Positions 1 to 9,186 of a stretch of 64,000 bases of DNA are shown in pieces. Under the pieces are notes generated by a model. It had not been told where the DNA came from, did not search any database, and worked only from the letters and a program-made list of their open reading frames with translations. A program made the translations under genes and the position numbers. Source of the DNA: CALDUY01 sp046350255 (lineage in GTDB: Bacteria > Planctomycetota > Planctomycetia > Gemmatales > Gemmataceae). How positions within the stretch are numbered: position 1 is the first letter of the stretch; each line of letters starts with the position of its first letter. Where the stretch lies: NCBI GenBank assembly GCA_046350255.1, contig JAXMAV010000011.1:248001-312000 (forward strand). Reading direction: 5' to 3'.

Positions 1-1
1 T

Positions 2-103
2 CCCAGCGGAGTGACGGGCAAGGAAGCAGCAACGGGACCGCTCATGTTTCAGGGCGATCATGGACCCGTGGCGTTCCGCAACATCAAGGTCACGCCTCGG
101 TAA
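2..103 (+). CDS. C-terminal end of a DUF1080 (3-keto-disaccharide hydrolase-like) protein, partial
   Basis: This open frame enters from the left edge and ends at a TAA at 101-103. The 33 visible residues end in a pattern of the type GPLMFQGDHGPVAFRNIKV. That is typical of the last beta strands of DUF1080 concanavalin-like domains, which planctomycetes often export and which act on or bind carbohydrate. The start lies outside the window, so domain layout and signal peptide cannot be judged. A strong hairpin follows at 121-151, consistent with transcription ending here. The family call rests only on the C-terminal motif. Confidence 0.6.
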   Translation, partial: PSGVTGKEAATGPLMFQGDHGPVAFRNIKVTPR

Positions 104-120
104 TCAAACCGGACATCCGC

Positions 121-151
121 ACGGGCGAGAGAGGCACACTCTCTCGCCCGT
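121..151. terminator. Bidirectional hairpin terminator between convergent genes
   Basis: A perfect 13-bp inverted repeat (121-133 with 139-151) encloses a 5-nt loop, GCACA. It sits between the stop of the DUF1080 gene at 103 and the stop of the convergent oxidoreductase at 163. There is no long T tract on either side, so the termination role is inferred from position and stem strength. Confidence 0.75.
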
Positions 152-162
152 CGGCATTTGCG

Positions 163-1602
163 TCAGACCTTCGCCGGAACCTCGAAGCCCTTCCGATAGT
201 CGCGTGTCAGGAGCTTCGACGCAGCCTTGTCGCCGACGATCGATTCGGTCTTCGGGTCGATCTTCAGCTTGCGGCCCATCCGGCACTGGATCGTTTTGAG
301 ATCGATCTTGTTGCCGATACTCAGATGCTCCTGCATCCGCTCGATGGTGTCGAGCACGTCCTTGTTGTCGCCCAGGCTCGAGACGCGCGCGGGGAATGCC
401 GCATCCTCGCCGAGACGATAGGAGATGTTTGCCAGGTGCCCCAGTGCGCTGGAGTAATGACCGTCGAGGATATCTGCGTTCAGATCCTGCACCTTCCTGC
501 TGCGGACCGAAGCAATGAAGTTGGCGAAGATGCTGCTCCCCGGGCCGCGGGTGCCGGCTACATCCACCTTGGGCAGGGGCTGCGCCTCGGAACTACCCTG
601 GGGATAGAACCGGTTCCCCGCGATTACCCCTGCTTCTAGATGCAAGATGTTCCCGACCTTCTCCCCGCGCAGGTCGTCGGTCTTCAAACCGCGCACCTCG
701 AAGGTCAGCAGGGTCTTGTCGAACTCCATGAAAGCCAGCTGGGTGTTGGGGGTCTCTCCCTGGTCCTTGTAGCCGAAGCGACCGCCCAGGCTGATCACGC
801 TGGTGGGCAGCGTTGCGCCGGGGATCATCCAGCGAGCGATATCCATCTGATGTACGCCCTGGTTACCGATGTCGCCGTTGCCGAAGTCCCAGAACCAGTG
901 CCAGTTGTAATGGACGAGGTTGCCGTTGAAGTCGCGCTGCGCGGCCGGGCCCAGCCACAGGTTGAAATCGACTTCCCTGGGGGCGGGACTGTTCGGCTTC
1001 ACCCCGATGCTATTGCGAGGCTTGTAGCACAGCGCGCGGGAGATCAGCAGACGACCGAGCTTGCCGGACCGCACAACGGCGGCGATCTGGGCCCAGGCCA
1101 GGCTGTTGCGGCTCTGGGTGCCATGCTGCACGATCCGATTGTGCTTTCGCGCCATCTCAACAGCGATGCGGCCCTCGTGGACGTTGTGGCTGCAGGGCTT
1201 TTCGACGTAAACGTCCTTGCCCGCCTGACAGCCCCAGATGGTCATCAGCGCGTGCCAGTGGTTCGGGGTGGCAATCGAAATGGCGTCGATCGACTTGTCT
1301 TCCAGCGCCTTGCGGATGTCCTGCTCCACGCGCGGGGTGTTGCCACCCTTCTTCTCCACCTGCTTGATGCGCTTGTTAAAAGTGCGTGTGTCGGGATCAA
1401 CCACGCAAACGACCTGGACGCCCTTTTGCCCCGCGAAGCCGTCGATGTGAGCGCTGCCACGCCCGTTGAGGCCAGCGACCGCTACACGAATGGTGTCGTT
1501 AGCGCCTCGGACCCGGGCGGACGATTTGGTGCCGGCCACGGTGACGGTGGCGGCGGCGGCCAGGGTGGTCTGCATGAAATGCCGGCGATTCAGTGCGTCC
1601 AT
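163..1602 (-). CDS. Gfo/Idh/MocA family oxidoreductase, Tat-exported
   Basis: This 479-residue protein begins with a twin-arginine signal (NRRHFMQTTLAAAATVTVAG, residues 5-24), so it is probably exported folded with its cofactor. The N-terminal Rossmann region has a VAVAGLNGRG nucleotide-binding loop near residues 40-50. The family signature follows near residue 130 (GKDVYVEKPCSHN), where the Lys of EKP is the usual catalytic residue. The rest matches the alpha/beta substrate domain of this family, which oxidises or reduces sugars and inositols with NAD(P). Many such exported paralogues exist in planctomycetes and the substrate cannot be read from sequence. The ATG at 1602 has GAGGA about 8 nt upstream. 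Confidence 0.9.
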   Translation of the reverse strand: MDALNRRHFMQTTLAAAATVTVAGTKSSARVRGANDTIRVAVAGLNGRGSAHIDGFAGQKGVQVVCVVDPDTRTFNKRIKQVEKKGGNTPRVEQDIRKALEDKSIDAISIATPNHWHALMTIWGCQAGKDVYVEKPCSHNVHEGRIAVEMARKHNRIVQHGTQSRNSLAWAQIAAVVRSGKLGRLLISRALCYKPRNSIGVKPNSPAPREVDFNLWLGPAAQRDFNGNLVHYNWHWFWDFGNGDIGNQGVHQMDIARWMIPGATLPTSVISLGGRFGYKDQGETPNTQLAFMEFDKTLLTFEVRGLKTDDLRGEKVGNILHLEAGVIAGNRFYPQGSSEAQPLPKVDVAGTRGPGSSIFANFIASVRSRKVQDLNADILDGHYSSALGHLANISYRLGEDAAFPARVSSLGDNKDVLDTIERMQEHLSIGNKIDLKTIQCRMGRKLKIDPKTESIVGDKAASKLLTRDYRKGFEVPAKV

Positions 1603-1800
1603 CGCGGGTCCTCAGGTGGGATCGAGAGTGGGAGAGGGAGCCATTTCGACGATGATAACCCGCTCAGAACGGCAGACAACAGAAAATCAGCACATCGCCG
1701 CCTTTCTACACGAGGTGCAAGGCATCGAGCGGAACCGTGACCTATAGTTGCCTCAGAACGAGACAGATTCCGTCCGGTTCTCGTTTCCGAGGATGCCACG

Positions 1801-4446
1801 ATGAAGAAATGGTGCCTGATTCTGACCGTATGCCTGCTTGCCGGGCAGGCCACCGGGTGTCGCCGGGCGGCGCAGATGCCGTTGCCGCCTGGAGTCAAAC
1901 CCGAAGACCGCAACACGCGCCTGGCGGAGACGATAGATCTGGACCTGGAAGCCTGGTTGAGTTTGCCGCGCGCCGAGCAGGCCAAGCTGGCGGCCGAGTG
2001 GACCGAGACGCTCGAGAAACAGGTGGCGGCGATCCGGAACAATCCCAACTCCGCCGACCTGCTGCCCAAGCTGCTGCCAGCTGTCTCGGTTCCTATCCTG
2101 CAGAAGGCAGCGCTGGCTCCGGCGGCGGGGTTCAGCCTGCCACCATACGCCACCCCCGACAAGAAAGATGCGGGCCTGGCCCTGCACTATGCTCGCCATG
2201 GGGACAGCGAGGCAGCCGAGAAACTCGCCCCCGCGGCGTTTCTTTCCCGGCTGAGTGCCTTCAAGGGCGAGAAGAACTATCCCATCGAATGGTCGCGCCT
2301 GGTCGCCCTGGTGCAACTATCGAGCGAACTGAAGTTGTCCGTGGGAGACCTCGATGGCGCTTCGCTTCTGGTGGGCGTGCATCGTCAATTAACCAACCTG
2401 CTCGACAAGAAGGCGGCAGAAGGGCCGTTGGGTGCTTCCCTACTTGGCACGGGGAAATCCGCGCTGCAGAAGGCGGCCTTGGTCCTGAAGGAACTGAAGC
2501 ACAACAAGCCTGCTTTGGCTGGTGACATCGAGGCCGCCCTGACCGCCTGGGGCCCAGTGCCGGTGCCGGATCCGATTCTGCCAGTGGGCGCACCGGTGGA
2601 GGATGTCTGCGCGGTCTTTGGCTCGCCGCAGCGAGGCAAGGCCGTGATCGCGGACACTCCAGAGCGAGTGCAGCGCCTGGCCGATCTGATGGGACTGCCC
2701 CTGCCCCCGGATGGTGTCCAGGTGACGGCGGTGTTCCTGGATAAGGACAACCGCCTGGCCGAATGGCAGCTTGCCTATCGCGGGAAGATTGACACTCTGT
2801 ACCCCTCGCCGGCGTTCATGGCCTTTCGGATGGCCGAGGTAGGATTCGCCCCACAGAAAGAAGTGCGCATCAACCACCTCGACCGCCAGAGTTTTACCGG
2901 AGGCAAGGTGCAGGTCGAGTTGGCGCGGACCAACCGCAGCCCGGCCCTGGGTGCCGTCGTGCGGGTAAAGGCCATCAAGGAAACCGCCGAGGCCAGCGCG
3001 ACCCGGAGTTTACGCGACTTCGGCCCGCTGCACCTGGATCGTGGGTTTGAGTCCAACCGGCTGGCTCTGGCTCCGTCAGTGCCAGGACCGATAGCGGCCG
3101 CGAAAGAGGCCAAGGTGATGCAGAAGATGGCCACCGTCCTCGACACTCCTGTGCCGGACGCCGTGGTCCTGATGCGCGATCGTGAGGCCGACATAGTCGA
3201 TCTGCTGGAAATGGCCTGGAAACCGCAGGACAACGACCACGCGCTGGATCGGCTGCTTCCCAGCCTGTGGGATGACTACGGCCCCGGTCAACTGGAAGTC
3301 GTGGAAGACCAGGCTGGCTCTTACCTCGCCTTCACCTGGCAGGACAAGACTACCCGGTTGCAGCTGCGCCTGGCCTTCGACGAACGCGGCCCCATCCTGG
3401 TGGCTCGCGATATCCAGGGCTCGGCCGGGGCGCAGGCCCGCATCGCAATGGCGCAAACTCTGGAGGAAAAGGAGCGCCAGGCTCGCATCGCCTCGGGGAA
3501 ATCGATCGAGCGGTTGTCGCGTTCGCCGGGCCGGGTGAATGAGATCTCGCTGCCGGGCCTCGCCCTGGGCGCCACGAAGGCCGAGGTGGAAAAGGCCCTG
3601 CCGCGCGGCAAGCTCTACCGGCGCAAGGATCTCCCCGATGGCTTTAGCATCCTGTTCATGACCACGCCCGAGCGCACCATGACTCAGTGGGGACGCAATC
3701 TCCTGGTCCGTTTCGTGGAGGATCGGGTGGCCGAGATTCGCGTTCGCTACCAGAAGGGGCCGGCGGTCCCCAAGCAGGGAGAGCCGCTGCTGAAAGCCCT
3801 GGTCGATGCCAGTGGCGCCCCGGAGACCATTCCCTCGTCGTGGGCTGGCCTCTGGGTCGATCTCCCGGAAGCGGGCAAGACTGTGGAGCATCGCTGGCGG
3901 GATGATCGTACAGTGCGTCTCTATCGGGGCGATGCCTCCAGCGTCGAACTGATCCTGCTCGATCGTCCGGTGGATTCGACCCGACTCGACCCGCCGAAAT
4001 GGGAGTTCGTGAGCACGGGAATCAATCACTGCCACCTCGGCGACCCGCGAACCAAGGTGGAAGAGTACTTCAAATCTCCTGCCACCACCAGCGCCGACGG
4101 CGCTTCGGTCTACCGCACGGCTCCGTCCAGCCCGTACGAGATGATCATGGTGTGGTACTCCGGCGATCGCGTCTCTCGCTTGGTAGCGGTCCAGCGCGAT
4201 CGTCCGGGCAGTATGCCCAAGGAAGTGTCCGAGGCACTCAACCAGACCTGGGGCAAAAACTTCGATGAGTTCGGTTATATCGCTCGCATGGAAGGAGCGA
4301 ATGGTCACATCCTGGGTGCCTACGCCTGGCATGACGATCGCGTCCGTATCCGCACCAGTGTCCAGTCGACCGACCAGGGGCCACGCATCATGACCGAGTG
4401 GCGCTATTTCCCGGTTACCGTCGATCCGACCAAGAAGCAGGATTAA
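1801..4446 (+). CDS. Large lipoprotein of unknown function
   Basis: This 881-residue protein starts with a lipoprotein signal: MKKW, a hydrophobic stretch, then a lipobox ending in ATGC with Cys20 as the likely lipidated residue. It is probably anchored in the cell envelope. Three segments look related to each other: near residue 262 (VGAPVEDVCAVFGSP), near 582 (LALGATKAEVEKALP) and near 745 (CHLGDPRTKVEEYF). Each has a small-hydrophobic-Gly start followed by a short helix, reminiscent of the small repeats of outer-membrane assembly lipoproteins of the SmpA/BamE type. That resemblance is weak. No catalytic motif was recognised. A hairpin terminator follows at 4472. Confidence 0.8.
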   Translation: MKKWCLILTVCLLAGQATGCRRAAQMPLPPGVKPEDRNTRLAETIDLDLEAWLSLPRAEQAKLAAEWTETLEKQVAAIRNNPNSADLLPKLLPAVSVPILQKAALAPAAGFSLPPYATPDKKDAGLALHYARHGDSEAAEKLAPAAFLSRLSAFKGEKNYPIEWSRLVALVQLSSELKLSVGDLDGASLLVGVHRQLTNLLDKKAAEGPLGASLLGTGKSALQKAALVLKELKHNKPALAGDIEAALTAWGPVPVPDPILPVGAPVEDVCAVFGSPQRGKAVIADTPERVQRLADLMGLPLPPDGVQVTAVFLDKDNRLAEWQLAYRGKIDTLYPSPAFMAFRMAEVGFAPQKEVRINHLDRQSFTGGKVQVELARTNRSPALGAVVRVKAIKETAEASATRSLRDFGPLHLDRGFESNRLALAPSVPGPIAAAKEAKVMQKMATVLDTPVPDAVVLMRDREADIVDLLEMAWKPQDNDHALDRLLPSLWDDYGPGQLEVVEDQAGSYLAFTWQDKTTRLQLRLAFDERGPILVARDIQGSAGAQARIAMAQTLEEKERQARIASGKSIERLSRSPGRVNEISLPGLALGATKAEVEKALPRGKLYRRKDLPDGFSILFMTTPERTMTQWGRNLLVRFVEDRVAEIRVRYQKGPAVPKQGEPLLKALVDASGAPETIPSSWAGLWVDLPEAGKTVEHRWRDDRTVRLYRGDASSVELILLDRPVDSTRLDPPKWEFVSTGINHCHLGDPRTKVEEYFKSPATTSADGASVYRTAPSSPYEMIMVWYSGDRVSRLVAVQRDRPGSMPKEVSEALNQTWGKNFDEFGYIARMEGANGHILGAYAWHDDRVRIRTSVQSTDQGPRIMTEWRYFPVTVDPTKKQD

Positions 4447-4471
4447 TCGGCTTCATCACGGAAACAAACAA

Positions 4472-4499
4472 CAGCGGGGAGCGACATCGCTCCCCGCTG
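4472..4499. terminator. Bidirectional hairpin terminator
   Basis: A perfect 12-bp stem (4472-4483 with 4488-4499) closes on the 4-nt loop ACAT. It lies between the stop of the lipoprotein gene at 4446 and the stop of the convergent acidic protein gene at 4523, so it can serve both. Confidence 0.85.
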
Positions 4500-4522
4500 C
4501 CATTGTTACCCATTGATCTCGG

Positions 4523-5509
4523 TTAGATGGATGGCGCGATCTCCACCACCAGCGTTGGCGAGAACTCCACCGCCTCGGTTTCCTGCTCGGACGAAGGTGC
4601 CTCCTCCGGGGAGACATACTCCTCCTCGGCAGGCGTGCTGATAGCTGGCTCCTCCAGCAGACTCGTCTCCTCGACGGTGAGAGCCACTTCCTGATCGTCG
4701 TCCGTGGGCGCAGTCTTTTCCTCGGGCAGTGCCAGTGCCAGGTATCCCTGGTTTTCATCGGCCGGTGTCGTCGTCAACACGTCCACGGCATTGTCATCCT
4801 CGCCAGAAATGGCCACCTGGGAGGTAGCTTCCTGGTTCGGCATCAGATCAATGGTGGCGAGGGTCGTCTCACTTGCCGGGCTATCGACCAGCGGTTCCAC
4901 GGTCATCAACATGCCATCGAGCGTGGGTGGCTCGCTGGGACGGTTATCTTCCACCTGGAAGAAAGCCAGTTCCACTTTGTCGTTCTCCAAGCCGGATTCC
5001 GCCTCCAAGGTGCGGTAATATGGCTGGATGGGGCCACGAGGCGTGCCATCCTCAAGGGATGGGTAGTCAAAGCAGGTGTACAGGATGGACGGGTCGAAAT
5101 CGGTGCTCTCGCTCTCGGTGGGGTACCCGCCGACCCAATCATCCAGGATGATCTCCCCATCGGTCAGCGGCTCTTCCGTCTCGATGAACTCGCCCGTGTC
5201 ACTCGGGACCATCGCGTACATCATCCACTCGGCATCGAAATCAATCGGGACAGGTTCGCCGGTAGTCTCGTCGAGAGTGACGGCGACGCATTCCCCGATG
5301 AATGGCTCTCCATCGAAGGTGTCGGTCTTGATCTCGTCCTCGCTGGATTCGTCGCTCTGGTCGAGCTGGATTTCTTCCGTGACGTCCACCTGAACGAAGT
5401 TGAAATCCTGAGGCTCCTCCACGACCACCGGTGTGATCGACGGTAATCGACGATCTTCCAGCGGTTCCAGGCGAAGCTGACCGAATGAGCGGATCATCCC
5501 CTTACGCAT
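4523..5509 (-). CDS. Acidic protein with N-terminal LEPLEDR motif, unknown function
   Basis: This 328-residue protein starts at the ATG at 5509, preceded by GGGGGAGAGAGG; an upstream TTG at 5524 is less likely. Residues 14-22 read LEPLEDRRL, the motif at the N-terminus of many large planctomycete surface or exported proteins, thought to mark a dedicated export or anchoring route. The rest is strikingly rich in Glu, Asp, Thr, Ser and Pro, with no recognisable catalytic motif and no clear membrane segment. It may be low-complexity or partly disordered and could bind cations. It lies 88 bp downstream of the sigma-factor fusion gene on the same strand, so the two may be co-transcribed. Confidence 0.75.
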   Translation of the reverse strand: MRKGMIRSFGQLRLEPLEDRRLPSITPVVVEEPQDFNFVQVDVTEEIQLDQSDESSEDEIKTDTFDGEPFIGECVAVTLDETTGEPVPIDFDAEWMMYAMVPSDTGEFIETEEPLTDGEIILDDWVGGYPTESESTDFDPSILYTCFDYPSLEDGTPRGPIQPYYRTLEAESGLENDKVELAFFQVEDNRPSEPPTLDGMLMTVEPLVDSPASETTLATIDLMPNQEATSQVAISGEDDNAVDVLTTTPADENQGYLALALPEEKTAPTDDDQEVALTVEETSLLEEPAISTPAEEEYVSPEEAPSSEQETEAVEFSPTLVVEIAPSI

Positions 5510-5597
5510 GCCTCTCTCCCCCAACTGATTTAGTTGCAGGCGAACCGGTGCTGGCGCCTGCCTTCAGTGAGAGAAACGCCGCCGGGCTCGAAGTTGC

Positions 5598-6998
5598 TCA
5601 GTAAAGGTAACTCTCCGCAAGGGTGGGCCGGCTGGCTAGCAAGTCGCTCAGTTGCTGCATACCGTTGGCAGCGCGTTGGGACAGGGTGCCTCGAGGGCAA
5701 CCGAGCATCTGGGCCGCCTCGGCCTGCGACCAGCCATCGAGATAGCGCAGCTGCACCGCTTCCCGGAGGTTGCCCGGTAGCTGTTTCAAGGCGGCGTCAA
5801 TCTCCTCGCGCAGCTCCTTCTGGGTGTCATCCTGGTGGACTTCCACCGCCTGGGAGGCCAGCTGCTCGTGTCGCTGACGGCGATGCCGGGCTCGGAGCAA
5901 CACGATGGCGGCATTGCGGGCCACCGTGCGCAGCCAGCCGGCCAGGGTGGATTGCAGGCGGAACTGTCCCTGCGCCAGGGCCAGGAAGACGAGCTGGCTT
6001 ACATCCTCGGCGTCGTGCCAGTTGCCCAGCACGCGCTGACAGGTGCGCATCACCACCGACTGGTGACGATCGATAAGCGTGGTCAGCGCTTCCTCGGAAT
6101 GACCTGTCTGATAGGCGGTGACGAGGGCGGCATCGCTGCAGCCACGCGCATCTCCCTCAACGAAGACGGTGGTGGTCGTAGCTCCACCGGCGGACGTGCC
6201 CTGCAACTGCACGGTCACGATTTCGGGTGCAGAAGAGCCGACGGATAGCTGGCCAGGCAACTCGACCTGATGGACACCAGGGCGAAGAACGGTCGTCCCC
6301 TGGTAGCTCCACGTCTGCCCCTGAGCGATGGCGGTGATCGTGTAGCGAACCTCAACACGCACGTCAGGCCCGGCGGTGCGTTGCAGCTGGATGCGCGGCA
6401 GGCCGGTGGATGTTTCATTGGGCAAGGAAACCAACGCGACCGTTGGCGAAGCGGTGGGGGCAGACTGTGGGCGCGAGGTAGGTGTCGCCTGGCTTTCGGT
6501 GGGCCTTTCGCTATCGCGTACCTGGAAAGTTGGCTCCGAGGAATCGGAGGCGACCATGCTAACCGTCGGGGTCTTGACCGGCGGGGCGGCCTGTTTCCAC
6601 GGCAGAGCCGAGGACTCGACGGGGACACTGGAGCTAAATACCTGATCGTTGAACCGGGCGCTCGGGGGAGGTAAGTCGTTGGAAGGGAACCCCACGCCTC
6701 CCTGAGCCATTTCACTTTCGAGGCCGGGGAGATGTTCAATTTCGAGGAGGGGCGGAGCGGTCTGAAGGTCGGCCCAAAGTGCCTCGTCGGGCGGAGTAAC
6801 CGGGGCGATCAGGTAGGCTGGAACCTCGGGGACGAAGACCGACAGCACCTGTCGCTCTTCGAGCGCTTCGAGCAACACCAAAGCCGGGCGATGGGAAACT
6901 CGAGTCCGCCGGGTCCCAAAACGTTGGCGTACGAGATCTATCAGCCGGAAGATTGGCAGGATGGGCACCCTATCCTCCCCATCGTGGAAAAAGGCCAC
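5598..6998 (-). CDS. LEALEER-motif N-terminal region fused to an ECF-type sigma factor
   Basis: One uninterrupted 466-codon frame joins two unlike parts. Residues 43-53 carry LEALEERQVLS, close to the LEPLEDR motif of planctomycete surface proteins. A Pro/Ser/Thr-rich linker runs to about 195, then a beta-rich segment (about 200-282) resembling a Calx-beta or Ig-like domain. Residues 287-375 are sigma region 2 (DAEDVSQLVFLAL near 329-341, then a GWLRTVARNAA segment). Residues 395-455 are region 4, with a helix-turn-helix at LDGWSQAEAAQMLGCPRGTL. No transmembrane helix separates the halves. The start is a GTG at 6998 without a good ribosome site, so the N-terminus is uncertain. The sigma part looks intact. 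Function is unknown: a sigma factor with an added sensory arm, or a sigma-like fold used elsewhere. Confidence 0.8.
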   Translation of the reverse strand: MAFFHDGEDRVPILPIFRLIDLVRQRFGTRRTRVSHRPALVLLEALEERQVLSVFVPEVPAYLIAPVTPPDEALWADLQTAPPLLEIEHLPGLESEMAQGGVGFPSNDLPPPSARFNDQVFSSSVPVESSALPWKQAAPPVKTPTVSMVASDSSEPTFQVRDSERPTESQATPTSRPQSAPTASPTVALVSLPNETSTGLPRIQLQRTAGPDVRVEVRYTITAIAQGQTWSYQGTTVLRPGVHQVELPGQLSVGSSAPEIVTVQLQGTSAGGATTTTVFVEGDARGCSDAALVTAYQTGHSEEALTTLIDRHQSVVMRTCQRVLGNWHDAEDVSQLVFLALAQGQFRLQSTLAGWLRTVARNAAIVLLRARHRRQRHEQLASQAVEVHQDDTQKELREEIDAALKQLPGNLREAVQLRYLDGWSQAEAAQMLGCPRGTLSQRAANGMQQLSDLLASRPTLAESYLY

Positions 6999-7176
6999 TC
7001 AGCGTTGAGTCGAACGGCTAACCGGTGGTAAGCGCCTGGTGATCCAGGATGAAGAACGCCGGCCGACGGGCCGATGCTCAGAAAATCGATGATTGGTGGA
7101 CCCGCCCGGGGTGTCGTGAAATCAGCGTACCCGGTTGCCCCACTCTTTGCCAGAGCAGGCCGGGCGCCAGGGTCGG

Positions 7177-7205
7177 TTGCCCTCCTTAATCATCGACGAT
7201 ACAGT
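7177..7205 (+). promoter_or_regulatory. Candidate sigma70-type promoter for the phosphosugar mutase
   Basis: TTGCCC (7177-7182) and TACAGT (7200-7205) are separated by 17 bp, each matching the consensus at four of six positions. The start codon lies 37 bp downstream of the -10 box. Position and spacing are good but the hexamers are only moderate. Confidence 0.35.
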
Positions 7206-7241
7206 ACTCGCATTAGATCGTTTCCTCGGAAGGAGTTCCGC

Positions 7242-9167
7242 ATGGATTTGCTGGAAAGGGCTGCCGCTGGCTTTCAGACCGTTTCGGCTCCCGAACCGCT
7301 TCGGCAGCAAGCGCTGCGCTTCCTCCAGCAGTGGCTGACCGGCCCGGAATTCGCACCCTACCTGCCCCAGCTTCGCTGGCTCATTCAGACATCCCAGTGG
7401 GCGGGGCTCCTCGACCGGTTCTACCAGATCCTCCCGTTTGGCACCGGTGGTCGGCGCGGCGCAGTCGGCATCGGGCCCAACCGCATGAACCCCTGGACAC
7501 TGACCGCCTCGGTCCAGGGGCATTGCGATTTCCTTCGCGAGCGATTTCCAGGCGTCCCCGACCTGCGCGTCGCACTGGCCTATGATGTCCGTCAGTTCGA
7601 GGACAAACGCAAGCTGTACAACCCCGAGTTGCCCAACCCAGTGCTGCATCTCTCGTCCAGGGCCCTGGCCCAGCTGGCCGCCGGCGTGTACGTCGCCAAC
7701 GGCGTCCAGGCACACATCCTGCCGCCCGATTCTCCCCGGTTCATGGCTACCCCGGAACTGTCGCTGGTCATCCGTGAGCTGAACGCGCACGGCGGGCTAA
7801 ACATGTCCGCCTCGCACAATCCCCCGGACGACAACGGCGGCAAGTTCTACGACGAGCGCGGCGGACAACCGGTGCCTCCCGACGATCAGATCATGGCCGA
7901 CCTGGTCGATCAGGTAACCACGATTCGCCAGCTGCCCTGGCCCGAGGCGGTGCGTACCGGAAAAGTTCACTTCCTCGACGAGAGTCATCATCGCTCATAC
8001 CTGGAGATCTGCCGGAAGCAGAGCCTGGTGCCGCCCCCTCGCACGGATGATTTCAAGGTGGTCTTCACTCCGCTGCATGGCGTGGGTGCGATGACGGCGA
8101 TGGAGGTCCTCCAGCTGCAAGGGTTCCGGGTCGTGCCCGTTGCCGAGCAGATGACGCCGGATGGCCAGTTTCCCAACGTCACGAAGACACCGAACCCGGA
8201 AGTGCCTGAATCGATGGATCGAGCCGCGAAACTGGCCCAGGAGACGCGCGCGGATCTTGTCCTGGCGACCGACCCGGATGCCGACCGGCTGGGGGCCATG
8301 GCGCCGGATCGCGAGGGCCAGTGGCGCGTGATCTCGGGCAACCAGATGGCGGCCCTGGTTACTCATTTCAAGCTCCACAAGCTGGCCCAGTTCGGTCGTC
8401 TCCCTGCCTCGCCGATTGTGCTGCGCACCGAGGTGACCACCAGCCTGATCACGCGCATCGCCCGGCATTTTCGGGCCCAGATCATCGATGACCTGCTCGT
8501 CGGGTTCAAGTATGTGGCCGACGTCCTGTGGAAACTGGAGCGCGATGGATCCTACGGGGACGTGCAGGGCACCCCGGCCGATTTCGTCCTGGCCACAGAA
8601 GAGAGCCACGGCATCCTGCTTACGCCACAGATCCGCGACAAGGATGCAGGCGCGGCCGCACTCGTGTTCGCCGAGCTGGCGCTCGACCAGAAGCGCAAGG
8701 GCAAATCCGTGATCGATTATCTCGACAGCCTCCACCGCGAATTCGGTTACTTCCGCAACGAGGGCGTCTCGATCTTCATGCAAGGCGTCGAGGGCAAGCA
8801 GCAGATGGCGGCCCTGCTCGACAGCCTCCGCTCCAATCCACCCACAACAATCGCTGGCCATGCGGTAACCGCCTTCGAGGACCTCCGCAACCCCGAGGGG
8901 AAGTTCGGCCCCTTGCTCGGCGCTACTGATGCTGCCTCGCGCAATGTCCTGCTATTCCGCTGCGGCGACACCATTCGCGTCGCCCTGCGGCCAAGCGGCA
9001 CCGAGCCCAAGGCCAAGGCGTATATCGAAGCTTGCTCGGGCCCGTGTCGCAACCCGGAGACCTGGGGTGACAACTGCGCAGAGGTCGATGCCCTGATCAA
9101 ACAGGTCTCCGAGGATTTCCTGACGCAGGCGCTGGCCCGAATTGGCCTGGATCGCAAGTCCCTTTGA
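7242..9167 (+). CDS. Phosphoglucomutase/phosphomannomutase family phosphosugar mutase
   Basis: This 641-residue enzyme moves phosphate between C1 and C6 of a hexose phosphate through a phosphoserine intermediate. The ATG at 7242 follows GGAAGGAG with good spacing; an in-frame extension to 7074 exists but lacks support. The catalytic loop is MSASHNPPDDNGG (Ser191), the Mg-binding loop is ATDPDADRLG, and the sugar-binding motif is TEESHGI. The C-terminal phosphate-binding RPSGTEPK is also present, so all four domains look intact. It is longer than bacterial PMM/PGM enzymes (about 450-580 residues), mainly from an N-terminal extension of about 70 residues. Glucose, mannose or ribose specificity cannot be fixed here. 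glgA elsewhere in the window fits a glucose-1-phosphate role. Confidence 0.93.
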   Translation: MDLLERAAAGFQTVSAPEPLRQQALRFLQQWLTGPEFAPYLPQLRWLIQTSQWAGLLDRFYQILPFGTGGRRGAVGIGPNRMNPWTLTASVQGHCDFLRERFPGVPDLRVALAYDVRQFEDKRKLYNPELPNPVLHLSSRALAQLAAGVYVANGVQAHILPPDSPRFMATPELSLVIRELNAHGGLNMSASHNPPDDNGGKFYDERGGQPVPPDDQIMADLVDQVTTIRQLPWPEAVRTGKVHFLDESHHRSYLEICRKQSLVPPPRTDDFKVVFTPLHGVGAMTAMEVLQLQGFRVVPVAEQMTPDGQFPNVTKTPNPEVPESMDRAAKLAQETRADLVLATDPDADRLGAMAPDREGQWRVISGNQMAALVTHFKLHKLAQFGRLPASPIVLRTEVTTSLITRIARHFRAQIIDDLLVGFKYVADVLWKLERDGSYGDVQGTPADFVLATEESHGILLTPQIRDKDAGAAALVFAELALDQKRKGKSVIDYLDSLHREFGYFRNEGVSIFMQGVEGKQQMAALLDSLRSNPPTTIAGHAVTAFEDLRNPEGKFGPLLGATDAASRNVLLFRCGDTIRVALRPSGTEPKAKAYIEACSGPCRNPETWGDNCAEVDALIKQVSEDFLTQALARIGLDRKSL

Positions 9168-9186
9168 TCTGCCTGACGTTAGCAGG

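Noticed and set aside
640..1740. A 366-codon plus-strand open frame opposite the first oxidoreductase
   Set aside because: It is antisense to a gene with complete family motifs. Long shadow frames are normal at this GC content, and the product has no recognisable domain.
1743..1748. TATAGT box upstream of the lipoprotein gene
   Set aside because: No acceptable -35 hexamer is present at 16-18 bp, so it is not called as a promoter.
3076..4332. A 418-codon minus-strand frame opposite the lipoprotein gene
   Set aside because: It mirrors the codon pattern of the lipoprotein gene and has no signal, domain or ribosome site.
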